Shown here: positions 1 to 8,650 of the stretch, in pieces
Layout: each line of letters starts with the position of its first letter
How positions within the stretch are numbered: position 1 is the stretch's first letter
Assembly: GCF_006970445.1 (NCBI RefSeq)
Contig: NZ_CP033877.1
Location: 752,750-816,749 of the forward strand
Length of the DNA stretch: 64,000 bases
DNA from: Stenotrophomonas maltophilia
GTDB lineage: Bacteria; Pseudomonadota; Gammaproteobacteria; Xanthomonadales; Xanthomonadaceae
Reading direction: 5' to 3'
Position numbers and translations under genes: made by a program
Notes under the pieces: generated by a model
Told to the model about the DNA's origin: nothing
Database searches by the model: none
The model's input: the letters and a program-made list of their open reading frames with translations, nothing else

Positions 1-1449
1 CCGTCCGGGGCGCTGGACGCTCTCGCACTGCTGGACGCGGTCGGCCGCATCCGTCGTGATGTGCGGATCGTGGCCAACGACCTGCTGGGGGCGATCGCGC
101 CGCTGCAGGACCTGCTGCTGCCGGTGCGCATCCTCGGCGGCAAGGCGCAGCGCGGCAGCCTGCATGCCGTGGAGGAAGCATTGGCCGCCGAGCAGTGCGT
201 GATCGTGTTCCCGGCCGGCGAGGTCTCGCGGCTGTCGCTGCGCGGCATCCGCGACGGCCGTTGGCAGCGGGGATTCGTCCGCTTTGCCCGCGCGGCCGGT
301 GCGCCGGTGCTGCCGGTGCGGGTGGAAGCGCGCAATTCGGCGCTGTTCTATGGTGCCTCGACCCTGTTCAAGCCGGCCGGAACCGCGCTGCTGGCGCGCG
401 AGATGTTCACCCGTCGTGGCCGCCCGCTGCGGCTGAGCATCGGTGAGCCGATGCAGCTGGGCAAGGGCGGCGACCCGGGCGCACAGCTGCTGGCCGTGCG
501 CCGCGCGCTCTACGCGCTGGGCCGCAATGGCGCGGCCGGCAATGCCGCTGCCTTCGCAGGCCCCGAGCCACTGGCGTCCCCCGTGCCGCCTTCGCAGGTC
601 GCTGCCGGCATTGCCGCGGCCACCCAGCTGGGCCAGACCGCCGATGGCAAGCAGATCCTGCTGGCGACCTGTACCGCCGATTCACCGCTGCTGCTGGAAC
701 TGGGCCGCCTGCGCGAACTGACCTTCCGCCAGGTGGGCGAGGGCACAGGGCGCAGCCGCGACCTGGACGACTACGACCCGCAGTACGAACACATCGTGAT
801 CTGGGATGCGGCGGCGCAGCGCATCGCCGGTGCCTACCGCATCATGCGCGGCGCCCAGGCCCTGGCCCGGCACGGCCTGTCCGGACTCTACAGCGCGTCG
901 CTGTTCCGCTATTCCGATGATGCGATCACCCACATCGCCGAGGGCCTGGAGCTGGGCCGCAGCTTCGTGGTGCCCGACTACTGGGGCAGCCGCAGCCTGG
1001 ACTACCTGTGGCAGGGCATTGGTGCCTACCTGCAGTGCCGACCGGGCATCCGCTACCTGTTCGGCGCGGTGTCGATCAGCGCGGCCCTGCCACGCGATGC
1101 ACGCGAGCAGCTGGTGGCGTACTACCAGCGCTACTACAGCGGTAGCGCCGGCCTGGCCGAATCGAACCGCCCCTTCCAGTACTTCGCTGCGCCGCCGAGT
1201 TTCGGTGAGCTGGATGCAGGCGCAGCCTTCGATGTGCTCAAGGCCAACCTGGCCGCACTCGGCACCGGGGTGCCGACGCTGTACCGCCAGTACACCGATC
1301 TGTGCGAACCCGGCGGTGCGCGTTTCCTGGCTTTCGGTGTCGATCCGGATTTCAGTGATTCGATCGACGGCCTGATCGAAGTCGACCTGTGCGCGATCCG
1401 GCCGAACAAGCGCAAACGCTACCTGCGCGACGCGGGGACGCCGGCATGA
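1..1449 (+). CDS. PlsC-like acyltransferase fused to GNAT N-acyltransferase (OlsF-like), 5' partial
   Basis: The frame is open from the first base of the window, so the true start lies to the left. The visible part has about 482 residues. Its first third looks like the C-terminal half of a PlsC/lysophospholipid acyltransferase: a FPAGEVS motif near residue 70 and a basic surface follow, while the HX4D catalytic box would lie off the window. From about residue 210 onward it looks like a GNAT-type (OlsB/hemolysin-like) acyl-ACP N-acyltransferase, with an RxVGEGTG-like stretch and the conserved ELGRSFV and PDYWGSRSLDYLW segments. An O-acyltransferase followed by an N-acyltransferase is the domain order of bifunctional ornithine-lipid synthases of the OlsF type, so a membrane-lipid role is inferred. 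The stop overlaps the start of the next gene (ATGA), suggesting co-transcription. Confidence 0.8.
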   Translation, partial: PSGALDALALLDAVGRIRRDVRIVANDLLGAIAPLQDLLLPVRILGGKAQRGSLHAVEEALAAEQCVIVFPAGEVSRLSLRGIRDGRWQRGFVRFARAAGAPVLPVRVEARNSALFYGASTLFKPAGTALLAREMFTRRGRPLRLSIGEPMQLGKGGDPGAQLLAVRRALYALGRNGAAGNAAAFAGPEPLASPVPPSQVAAGIAAATQLGQTADGKQILLATCTADSPLLLELGRLRELTFRQVGEGTGRSRDLDDYDPQYEHIVIWDAAAQRIAGAYRIMRGAQALARHGLSGLYSASLFRYSDDAITHIAEGLELGRSFVVPDYWGSRSLDYLWQGIGAYLQCRPGIRYLFGAVSISAALPRDAREQLVAYYQRYYSGSAGLAESNRPFQYFAAPPSFGELDAGAAFDVLKANLAALGTGVPTLYRQYTDLCEPGGARFLAFGVDPDFSDSIDGLIEVDLCAIRPNKRKRYLRDAGTPA

Positions 1450-2246
1450 GCACGCTGGCGAACCTGTCGCCACACCGGCGCGCAGTGTTCGTCTCCGACG
1501 TGCACCTGGGCTCACGTCATTGCCATGCCACCGAGCTGGCGCGGTTCCTCTCACAGCTGCGCTGCGAACGGCTGTACCTGGTTGGCGACATCATCGACCT
1601 GTGGTGGATGGCGCATCGCCGCGCCAACTGGCGGCAGTCGCACAGTGAAGTCATCCAGGCTCTGCACGCCCTGCGCCGTGCAGGCACCGAGATCATCTAC
1701 ATTCCCGGCAACCACGACGCATCGCTGCGCCACATATGCGGGGTGATGCTGCCGGCCATGCAGGTGCGCCGCCGTGCCATCCACGTGACCGCCGATGGCC
1801 GCAGGTTGCTGGTCGCACACGGGGACGAGTACGACGGCGTGACCCACTTCGGCGGCCTGCAGGAAAAATTCGGCGACTGGCTGTACTACCGCATCCTCAC
1901 CGGCAACCAGGCGCTGAACGCGGTGCGGCGCCGGCTGGGCATGCGCTACTGGTCGCTGTCGGAGTTCCTGAAGAAGCGCAGCGGCGCCGCCGAACGCTAC
2001 ATCGAGCGTTTCGTGCAGGCCGGGCTGGATGACGTGCGTCGGCGCGGCCTGGACGGCATCGTCTGCGGCCATATCCACCGCGCGGCGCTGGTCGAACGCG
2101 ATGGCCTGGTCTACGCCAACGACGGCGACTGGGTGGAGAGCCTGACCGCACTGGCCGAAGACCATGATGGCGCGCTGCGCCTGCTCGACCACAACGGCCA
2201 GACCCTTGTGGAACTGCCGGGTGCGCGCTTGTCGCAGGCAGCATGA
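1446..2246 (+). CDS. LpxH-like UDP-2,3-diacylglucosamine diphosphatase family metallophosphoesterase
   Basis: A 266-residue calcineurin-type metallophosphoesterase. The metal-binding motifs appear in order: SDVHLG near residue 20, GDIIDLWW near 48, IPGNHD near 90, and CGHIH near 205. The GDIIDLWW signature is typical of LpxH and LpxH2-like proteins, which hydrolyse UDP-2,3-diacylglucosamine to lipid X in lipid A synthesis. Homologues outside the main LpxH clade act on unknown substrates, so the exact reaction is not certain. The ATG overlaps the preceding TGA by four bases, linking it to the acyltransferase fusion and hinting at a shared role in envelope lipids. Confidence 0.82.
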   Translation: MSTLANLSPHRRAVFVSDVHLGSRHCHATELARFLSQLRCERLYLVGDIIDLWWMAHRRANWRQSHSEVIQALHALRRAGTEIIYIPGNHDASLRHICGVMLPAMQVRRRAIHVTADGRRLLVAHGDEYDGVTHFGGLQEKFGDWLYYRILTGNQALNAVRRRLGMRYWSLSEFLKKRSGAAERYIERFVQAGLDDVRRRGLDGIVCGHIHRAALVERDGLVYANDGDWVESLTALAEDHDGALRLLDHNGQTLVELPGARLSQAA

Positions 2247-2255
2247 CCCGTTTCC

Positions 2256-2331
2256 GTAGAGTCGCCTGTCGCACGTAGCGCGCGGTTTCCGCAACCTGAT
2301 GGAAGAGCAGTCGACTGGCAGTCGACTCTAC
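2256..2331. repeat. SMAG-type REP pair (head-to-head)
   Basis: GTAGAGTCG at 2256-2264 is mirrored by CGACTCTAC at 2323-2331, and a further palindrome (AGTCGACT) sits inside the right copy. This is the inverted-dimer arrangement known for GTAG-headed SMAG repeats of S. maltophilia. It lies in the 139-base gap between two plus-strand genes. Confidence 0.75.
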
Positions 2332-2385
2332 AGAAGCGGTGTCCGGGAGTGAGACGGCGCGCCCGCAAGCCGCTAGCATCGACCA

Positions 2386-3444
2386 ATGGATTCCCTGACC
2401 CAGATCGTGCTCGGCGGCGCCGTCGCTGCTGCCATCGCTCCGCCCGGCCATCGCCGCGCGGCCCTGCTGGCCGGTGCAGCGCTTGGCACCCTGCCGGACC
2501 TCGATGCCCTGTGGCTCGGCTTCACCGCTGCCGACCCGGTGGCGAACATGATCGAGCACCGCAGCTTCAGCCATTCGCTGCTGGTGCTGCCCTGGGTAGC
2601 GGCGCTGATCTGGTGGCTGTTCAAGCGCTTCGGCAACGGTCGGGTCGCACAGTCACCGGTGCGCTGGTTCTGGGCGATCCAGCTGGCGCTGGTCACCCAT
2701 CCCGTGCTGGATGCATTCACCGTCTATGGCACGCAGCTGTGGTGGCCGCTGCGCCCACATCCGACCATGGGTTCCAGTGTCTTCATCATCGATCTCGGCT
2801 ACACGGTGTGGCTGCTGCTGGGCTGCGTGCTGGCCTGGTTTGGCCGCGCCCGGCCCTGGGCGGGCAAGGTGCTGGGCATGGCCCTGCTGCTCAGCAGTGG
2901 CTATCTGGGCTGGGGCCTGATCGCCAAGGCACAGGTCGACCATGCCGCGCAGCAGGGCCTGGCCGCGATGGGCCTGGGCGATGCGCCGCGCTTCTCGGTG
3001 CCGATGCCGTTCAATACCCTGCTGTGGCGGGTGGTGGCGATGACGCCCAGCGGCTACGTGGTGGGCGACCGCTCGCTGGTGGCCGACCACGGGCCGATGC
3101 GGTTCGAGGGCCACGCGTCCAACGTGCAGGCCTTGCGCGAAGCGGCGGCCATCCCGGCGGTGCAGCAGCTGCAGTGGTTCAACCGCGGCTTCATGCGTGC
3201 GCAGGTCGTGGACGGCCGGCTGGTGCTGAGCGACCTGCGCATGGGGCTGGAGCCGGACTACACCTTCAACTTCGTCGTGGCCGAACAGGCTGATGGGCAG
3301 TGGCGGGCGATCACGCCCGAGCAGGTGCGCGTGGATTACAGCAGTCCTGCCGCGCGCGCTGACGCCGGTCGACGGTTGGCCGCGATGTGGCAGCGGATCT
3401 GGCAGGAGCCGGCAGCCTCCGCGACTGGTGCCGCGCACCCGTAG
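2386..3444 (+). CDS. membrane-bound metal-dependent hydrolase, YdjM family
   Basis: A 352-residue integral membrane protein. The N-terminus (MDSLTQIVLGGAVAAAI) and the conserved polar residues (LPDLDAL near 45, HRSFSHSLL near 60, HPVLDAFTVYGTQ near 108) are the pattern of the YdjM/DUF457 inner-membrane metal-dependent hydrolase family. About four transmembrane helices occupy residues 1-190 and are followed by a soluble C-terminal region of about 150 residues. Substrate is unknown for the family. The stop codon TAG (3442-3444) is formed by the GTAG head of the SMAG repeat that begins at 3441, so the repeat abuts the reading frame. Confidence 0.8.
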   Translation: MDSLTQIVLGGAVAAAIAPPGHRRAALLAGAALGTLPDLDALWLGFTAADPVANMIEHRSFSHSLLVLPWVAALIWWLFKRFGNGRVAQSPVRWFWAIQLALVTHPVLDAFTVYGTQLWWPLRPHPTMGSSVFIIDLGYTVWLLLGCVLAWFGRARPWAGKVLGMALLLSSGYLGWGLIAKAQVDHAAQQGLAAMGLGDAPRFSVPMPFNTLLWRVVAMTPSGYVVGDRSLVADHGPMRFEGHASNVQALREAAAIPAVQQLQWFNRGFMRAQVVDGRLVLSDLRMGLEPDYTFNFVVAEQADGQWRAITPEQVRVDYSSPAARADAGRRLAAMWQRIWQEPAASATGAAHP

Positions 3445-3506
3445 ATCCACGCCATGCGTGGATGAAGGGACATCGGCGGTGACAGCCACGCGTGGCGTGG
3501 CTCTAC
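3441..3506. repeat. SMAG-type REP pair overlapping a stop codon
   Basis: GTAGATCCACGCC followed by GCGTGGATG at 3441-3464 forms the classic GTAG-headed hairpin. An inverted second copy ends in GGCTCTAC at 3506. The first GTAG supplies the TAG stop of the upstream hydrolase gene. The pair lies between convergent genes and could act as a 3'-end stabiliser or terminator. Confidence 0.85.
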
Positions 3507-3525
3507 CGAATCAACACCGTACGGA

Positions 3526-4353
3526 TCAATACACCGTGGCGCGGCCCTGCACGAACGAATAGAAGAACACCGCGTTCGGGTCGTTCTGCACCAGGCGGAA
3601 CTCGCGGCGCATGCCTTCCACGGTTTCCTCGTCCACCGAGCCGGCCTGCAGCAGCTGGTCGGCTGCCGACAGCAGCAGCTGCTCCCAGAACGCGATCATC
3701 GTCTTGCGACGCGCTGGTTCGCGGTTGTCCAGGTGGATGGTCTTGATCTCGGTATGCACGTCGCGGAAGCCGCCGGCCAGCAGCAGGTTGCCCAGCTTGG
3801 CGCCGACGAACGGGTCGCCCCCGTGGTCGTACTGGAAATCGTTGAAGGCCATCCAGTAGCGCCAGATATGCGGCGAATACGGGTCGAGCAGGAACGAGGC
3901 ATTCATCACCTCGGTGATGTACACCGGCGAACCCGGTGCCAGCACCCGGCGCACTTCGCTCAGCACGCGCGCCGGTGACGGCACGTGCTCCAGCACCCAG
4001 CACAGGAACGCCGCGTCGAAGCTGCGTGCTTCGAACGGCAGCTCACCGGCGTCGGCCTGCTGCAGGGTGTAGCGGTCGCTGCACCACGGCGTGCGCGCCA
4101 GGTTCTCACGCGCGGTGGCCAGCTGCGTTTCGCTCAGGTCCACGCCGGTCACGTGCAGCTCGGGGAAGCGGCGCAGCAGGATCTCGGTCTGTGCGCCGAC
4201 GCCGCTGCCGACTTCCAGCAGGCGCCGCGCGCCGCTGTAGTCGATCTGGCCGAAGATGCTCGATTCCAGCAGCCGGGCCTGGGTCATCAGGCGCTGCTGC
4301 TCGGTGCCGGAAAAGCCGTGCAGATAGGTCGGGGAAGAGATCGGCGGCGTCAT
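3526..4353 (-). CDS. class I SAM-dependent methyltransferase
   Basis: A 275-residue protein with a Rossmann methyltransferase fold. Motif I is LLEVGSGVGAQTE near residue 46. An acidic residue ends the second strand (GVDLSE near 72), motif II lies in DAAFLCWVLEHVPSP, and the motif-III region is RVLAPGSPVYITEV. The pattern suits the Methyltransf_11/25 small-molecule methyltransferases. Nothing in the sequence or its neighbours identifies the substrate. The ATG at 4353 is the only start that keeps the full N-terminal helix, and a SMAG repeat lies just upstream. Confidence 0.78.
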   Translation of the reverse strand: MTPPISSPTYLHGFSGTEQQRLMTQARLLESSIFGQIDYSGARRLLEVGSGVGAQTEILLRRFPELHVTGVDLSETQLATARENLARTPWCSDRYTLQQADAGELPFEARSFDAAFLCWVLEHVPSPARVLSEVRRVLAPGSPVYITEVMNASFLLDPYSPHIWRYWMAFNDFQYDHGGDPFVGAKLGNLLLAGGFRDVHTEIKTIHLDNREPARRKTMIAFWEQLLLSAADQLLQAGSVDEETVEGMRREFRLVQNDPNAVFFYSFVQGRATVY

Positions 4354-4364
4354 GGTGGGCTCTT

Positions 4365-4430
4365 GTAGCGTCGAGCGTGCTCGACGGCTCTGGAAATCCG
4401 GGTGTGAGGCAGTCGAGCAGGCTCGACCAC
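4365..4430. repeat. SMAG-type REP pair
   Basis: GTAGCGTCGAGCGTGCTCGA starts at 4365 and a second palindrome, GTCGAGCAGGCTCGAC, lies at 4412-4427. They sit in the short gap between dusB and the methyltransferase gene, both on the minus strand. Confidence 0.65.
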
Positions 4431-4443
4431 GGACTGGGGGCGA

Positions 4444-5439
4444 TCAGGCGGCCGACGGCAGCGCCGGGTCCCCGGCGATCAGGCGGTCGAAGTATTCGGT
4501 GGTCAATGCGATCTGGCTGGCCGGATCCTCGGCACGGTTGACCACTGCGCGGAAGGCCGCATTCTCCGGCCGGTCCTTGGCATACCAGCCCAGGTGCTTG
4601 CGCGCGATGCGCACGCCCTGTGGCTCGCCGTAGAACGCATGCAGCGCATGCAGGTGGCCGAGCAGGATGTCGCGCACTTCCTCCAGCGACGGCGGCGGAA
4701 GCTCCTCGCCGGTGGCCAGGTAGTGCGCCACCTCGCGGAAGATCCATGGCCGGCCCTGTGCCGAGCGGCCGATCATCACTGCGTCCACGCCGGTCTGCTG
4801 CAGCACGTAGGCGGCCTTCTGCGGCGAATCGATATCGCCGTTGGCGATCACCGGAATGCGCAGCGCGGCCTTGATCTCACCGATCGTGGCGTACTCCGCC
4901 TGGCCGGTGTAATGCTGGTCGCGGGTGCGGCCGTGCACGGCCAGTGCAGCGATACCGCTGTCCTCGGCGATGCGCGCGATCACCGGGCCATTGCGGTGGT
5001 CGCAGTCCCAACCGGTGCGGATCTTCAGCGTGACCGGCACGTCCACCGCGTTGACCACGGCTTCGAGGATGCGCGCCACCAGCTGTTCGTCGCGCATCAG
5101 TGCCGAGCCGGCCCAGGCGTTGCACACCTTCTTGGCCGGGCAGCCCATGTTGATGTCGATGATCTGCGCGCCGTGGTCGACGTTGTAGCGTGCGGCCTCG
5201 GCCAGCTGCTGCGGCTCGGTGCCGGCGATCTGCACGCTGATCGGTGCCGGTTCGCCGTCATGGTCCATGCGGTGGATCGACTTGCGCGTGTTCCAGAAGC
5301 GCGGGTCGCTGATGGTCATTTCCGAGGCGGCCAGTCCCGCACCCAGCCGTTTGCACAGCAGGCGGAAGGGCTTGTCGGTGACGCCGGCCATGGGCGCCAG
5401 CACGACGTTGGGGGCAATGGTGTACGGGCCGATCTGCAT
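4444..5439 (-). CDS. dusB: tRNA-dihydrouridine synthase B
   Basis: A 331-residue FMN-dependent enzyme that reduces uridines in the D-loop of tRNA. The N-terminus carries the FMN-barrel signature VLAPMAGVTDKPFR at residues 13-26. The catalytic cysteine lies in INMGCPAKKVCNAWAGSAL at residue 100, the same number as in E. coli DusB. The HGRTRDQ and GNGDI segments that contact FMN and RNA are present. I chose the ATG at 5439: longer frames add an unconserved leader that overlaps the upstream intergenic region. E. coli dusB is co-transcribed with fis, but no fis follows here. Confidence 0.93.
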   Translation of the reverse strand: MQIGPYTIAPNVVLAPMAGVTDKPFRLLCKRLGAGLAASEMTISDPRFWNTRKSIHRMDHDGEPAPISVQIAGTEPQQLAEAARYNVDHGAQIIDINMGCPAKKVCNAWAGSALMRDEQLVARILEAVVNAVDVPVTLKIRTGWDCDHRNGPVIARIAEDSGIAALAVHGRTRDQHYTGQAEYATIGEIKAALRIPVIANGDIDSPQKAAYVLQQTGVDAVMIGRSAQGRPWIFREVAHYLATGEELPPPSLEEVRDILLGHLHALHAFYGEPQGVRIARKHLGWYAKDRPENAAFRAVVNRAEDPASQIALTTEYFDRLIAGDPALPSAA

Positions 5440-5586
5440 GCGCCCATTGTAGGGCGAGGGCGGCGGTACGGCCGTGTCGGGCGCGTCCCGGTTCAGGCCG
5501 ATCGGCACCGACCTCATGCTGTACCGGCATCAGCAGATGCTTGACGGTTGCTTCCGCCGCCCCCAAGGGCGGGCGATGGTAGGCGG

Positions 5587-6018
5587 CTAGCCCAGGCTCT
5601 GCCAGGCCTGGCGGGTACCCACGGCGAAGGCCAGCCCCAGGCCCAGGCAGACCAGCGAACTGGCCGCCCAGAAGCGTACGCCGTTGTAGCCGGGGCGGAA
5701 CAGCGCCAGGCCGAAGCCCATTGCCGCGCGCAGCAGCAGCAAGGCAGCGATGGCGGGCAGGACCAGGCGGCTGGCCGGCAGCGGTGAATGCCAACCCGCG
5801 GCGGCCAGTGCATACAGGGTCCAGGCCACCAGCACGGCCGTGATGCCGGCGGTCATCAGCGGTGGCCACCAATGCCCGGCCTGTGCCAGCTGGACCATGC
5901 GCGGGCCGGCACCGAAGTACCTGTACCAAGGGGCACCAAAAGCGATGCAGCCGATATGCAGCAGGGCCGCGATGGCACTGCCGGCGGCCGCGACCAGCAA
6001 CCAGGGGAATCCGTCCAT
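5587..6018 (-). CDS. small four-helix membrane protein, uncharacterised
   Basis: A 143-residue protein with four hydrophobic segments at about residues 6-24, 48-68, 78-100 and 115-135. It looks like a small inner-membrane protein. A conserved-looking motif, GAPWYRYFGAG, lies between helices one and two, and FRPGYNGVRFW between three and four. No catalytic signature is visible and I do not recognise a characterised family. The ATG at 6018 was chosen because the protein then begins directly at the first helix; the longer frame adds a low-complexity leader. It lies downstream of rbsK on the same strand. Confidence 0.6.
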   Translation of the reverse strand: MDGFPWLLVAAAGSAIAALLHIGCIAFGAPWYRYFGAGPRMVQLAQAGHWWPPLMTAGITAVLVAWTLYALAAAGWHSPLPASRLVLPAIAALLLLRAAMGFGLALFRPGYNGVRFWAASSLVCLGLGLAFAVGTRQAWQSLG

Positions 6019-6147
6019 GTCCTGCCCGTGCAAGGAAGCTGCGCGGATGGTGGGCGAGGGGCAGGGTGTGGGCAATGCGACCGGCAGTCGCAGCCGCTGG
6101 GAACTGGCCAAAAGAAAGGCCCGGGTGCCTGCACATCCGGGCCCTCT

Positions 6148-6170
6148 CATCCACGCATGGCGTGGATCTA
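6148..6170. repeat. degenerate SMAG REP overlapping the rbsK stop
   Basis: Read on the minus strand this is TAGATCCACGCCATGCGTGG plus ATG, the usual SMAG sequence, but its head is ATAG rather than GTAG. The TAG is the stop codon of rbsK (6168-6170). Confidence 0.7.
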
Positions 6171-7133
6171 TTTTGCTTCGGCGTCTGCCGGGGTGAAGCG
6201 CGGCATCGCCGCAGCGGCGCCTTCCTTCTCGGTCGAACGACCGGCGAACTGGTTGGCGAAGCGCACGTGGCGGGCGAACGGGGCGTCGACGACCTGCGCC
6301 AGCGACGCGGCCAGCGCGCCGTTGAAGGCGTCACCGGCACCCGTGGTGTCGATGGCCTGCACCTGTTCGGCACCGACACGGTAGTACGGCTGGGTATCGC
6401 CGCGCAGGTTCTCGTCGGCGTGCGACACGAACACGCCCACCGAACCCAGGGTCACCACCACGGTGCCATTGCCGACCAGCTTGCGGCACAGCGCATGCAG
6501 GCTGGCGCCATCCAGCGCGGCGACGTCGTTGGCATCCACGCGCTCACCCACATGGCGGCCGAGCAGGGCAGCGAACTCGGTCTCGTTCGGGGTGATCACA
6601 TCGGCCAGCTTGAGCAGGCCGATGGTCGAGGGCGCGTCGGCCGGTGCAGTGTTGAGCACGGTGGTGACACCGGCCTCGCGGGCCGTGGCCAGCGCCGCCT
6701 CGATGGTCTGCACCGGCGATTCCAGTTGCACCAGCACCACCTTGGCGCGGGTCAGCAGGGCCTGCTGCTGTTGCAGGAAGTCGGTGCTCAGCGCGGCGTT
6801 GGCACCCGGGCCGATCACGATGGTGTTGCGGCCACGCGCGTCCACATAGATGCCCGCGGTGCCGGTCGGCTCGCTGCTGGCTTCGGCGATCAGCCCGAAG
6901 CCATCCTGTGCGGCCAGTTCGCGCGCGGTGGCGCCACCGGCGTCATCGCCCAGCGCGCACACGAAGTGGGTGTCGGCGCCGGCGCGGCAGGCCGCCACGG
7001 CCTGGTTGAAGCCCTTGCCACCGGGGCCGGTGCTGTAGCGGCCGGCAATGGTCGCACCCGGTGCCGGCAGCGACTCGCACCGCCACACGTGATCGACATT
7101 GAAGGAACCGACGACAACGACACTGCTGCTCAT
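6168..7133 (-). CDS. rbsK: ribokinase
   Basis: A 321-residue PfkB-family sugar kinase. It has the N-terminal VVGSFNVDHVW motif, the glycine-rich GRYSTGPGGKGFNQAVA near residue 40, and the C-terminal catalytic signature DTTGAGDAFNGALA near 262 with the anion-hole GAGD. Ribokinase phosphorylates ribose at O5 to feed the pentose phosphate pathway. It follows nupC by 25 bases on the same strand, so imported nucleosides probably yield the ribose that it salvages. Some PfkB proteins in this context act on other nucleoside-derived sugars. The start at 7133 has MSSSVVVVGSFN; an upstream in-frame start at 7154 is possible. Its TAG stop lies inside a REP. Confidence 0.85.
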   Translation of the reverse strand: MSSSVVVVGSFNVDHVWRCESLPAPGATIAGRYSTGPGGKGFNQAVAACRAGADTHFVCALGDDAGGATARELAAQDGFGLIAEASSEPTGTAGIYVDARGRNTIVIGPGANAALSTDFLQQQQALLTRAKVVLVQLESPVQTIEAALATAREAGVTTVLNTAPADAPSTIGLLKLADVITPNETEFAALLGRHVGERVDANDVAALDGASLHALCRKLVGNGTVVVTLGSVGVFVSHADENLRGDTQPYYRVGAEQVQAIDTTGAGDAFNGALAASLAQVVDAPFARHVRFANQFAGRSTEKEGAAAAMPRFTPADAEAK

Positions 7134-7158
7134 AGGGAATCTTTTCTCAACCAAGGGT

Positions 7159-8457
7159 TCAACTGAAGTGCGTCAGCACGCCGGCGATGGTCGCCGTCAT
7201 GAAGGTGGCAATGGTACCGCCCAACACCGCGCGCAGGCCGAACTTGGCCAGATCGTGGCGACGTTCCGGAGCCAGGCCGCCGATACCGCCGATCTGGATC
7301 GCGATCGAGCTGAAGTTGGCAAAGCCGCACAGCGCGTAGGTGGCGATCAGGCGACCTTCTTCGGACAGGCTCACGCCGGCCACCTGGCCGTTCACGATCT
7401 GCGACAGCTCGGTGTAGGCCACGAACTCGTTGATCACGACCTTCTGGCCGATCAGCGAACCGACGGTGGTGGCATCGGCCCACGGGGTACCGATCACCCA
7501 GGCGATCGGGGCCAGCACGTAACCGAAAATGGTCGACAGGTTGGTCGGCTTGCCGATGGCAGCGGCCAGGCCGGTCACATCGCCGATCCAGGTCAGCGGG
7601 GCGTTCAGCAGCGCGATCAGGGCGATGAAGGCCAGCAGCATCGCGCCGATGTTCAGCGCCAGCTTCAGGCCGTCACCGGCACCGGCAGCGGCCGCGTCGA
7701 TGATGTTGCTGGAGGTCTTTTCGACTTCCATCTTCACCGTGCCGCGGGTCAGCGGGGTGCCGGTTTCCGGGATCAGCAGCTTGGCCACGACCAGGGTGGC
7801 CGGAGCCGCCATGATGCTCGCCGCCAGCAGGTGCTTGGCGTAGAAGGCCTGTTGCGCCGGGTCGCCACCGCCGAGCATGCCCACGTAGGCCGCCAGCACG
7901 CCGCCGGCGATGTGGGCCATGCCGCCGATCATCATGGTCAGCAGCTCGGACTGGGTCATCTTGGCAATGTACGGGCGCACGGTCAGCGGCGCCTCGGTCT
8001 GGCCGATGAAGACGCTGGCGCAGACGCTGGTGGTTTCCGCGCCGGACACGCGCATCACCTTGGTGATGGACCAGGCCATCACGCGCACGATGCCCTGCAT
8101 GACGTTGAGGTGGTACATCACCCCCATCAGCGCCGAGAAGAAGATGATGGTCGGCAGCACCTGGAAGGCGAAGATGAAGCCGTAGTTCTTGGTGTCCATC
8201 AACGAGCCGAAGATGAAGCCCGAGCCCTCGTTGACGAAGCTGAGAATCTTGACGAAGCCCTTGCCCAGCGCGTCGAACACGTCGCGCCCGCCCGGCACCA
8301 GGATCACCAGCGCCGCGAATGCGATCTGCAGGGTGATACCGGTGGCAACCAGCTTCCAGTCAACCGCACGCTTGTTGTTGGAAAACAACCAGGTGATGCC
8401 GATCAGCACCGCCAACCCGAACAGGCCGAAGCCGATCCTGCCCAAACCTTCGACCAT
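7159..8457 (-). CDS. nupC: concentrative nucleoside transporter, NupC family
   Basis: A 432-residue inner-membrane permease of the CNT family with about ten hydrophobic helices. Diagnostic segments include GQTEAPLTVRPYIAKMTQSE near residue 150, MIGGMAHIAGGVLAAYV near 177, and GTPWADATTVGSLIGQKVV near 320. These line the nucleoside and cation sites in CNT structures. Ion-coupled uptake of pyrimidine or purine nucleosides is the family role; exact specificity cannot be read from sequence. It leads a two-gene unit with rbsK. Confidence 0.9.
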   Translation of the reverse strand: MVEGLGRIGFGLFGLAVLIGITWLFSNNKRAVDWKLVATGITLQIAFAALVILVPGGRDVFDALGKGFVKILSFVNEGSGFIFGSLMDTKNYGFIFAFQVLPTIIFFSALMGVMYHLNVMQGIVRVMAWSITKVMRVSGAETTSVCASVFIGQTEAPLTVRPYIAKMTQSELLTMMIGGMAHIAGGVLAAYVGMLGGGDPAQQAFYAKHLLAASIMAAPATLVVAKLLIPETGTPLTRGTVKMEVEKTSSNIIDAAAAGAGDGLKLALNIGAMLLAFIALIALLNAPLTWIGDVTGLAAAIGKPTNLSTIFGYVLAPIAWVIGTPWADATTVGSLIGQKVVINEFVAYTELSQIVNGQVAGVSLSEEGRLIATYALCGFANFSSIAIQIGGIGGLAPERRHDLAKFGLRAVLGGTIATFMTATIAGVLTHFS

Positions 8458-8650
8458 GTGAGTGACTCCCCTGGGGCGTCGCGAAAAACGGGAAGCCTAG
8501 TGCAGGGCAGGGGCCGGGGCAAGAAAAAGCAGCGTGTGCGCACCCATCGGTACCGATCAGGCCAGCAACGGCAAGGGCTTGCGGCCAGCGGCGGCAGGTA
8601 GAATGGGGCTCGATCCCGGCCCGGATGCGGGCCCGCAGCAGGAGATTCGC

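Noticed and set aside
7099..8601. A 500-codon plus-strand frame opposite nupC
   Set aside because: Antisense shadow of a well-defined transporter gene.
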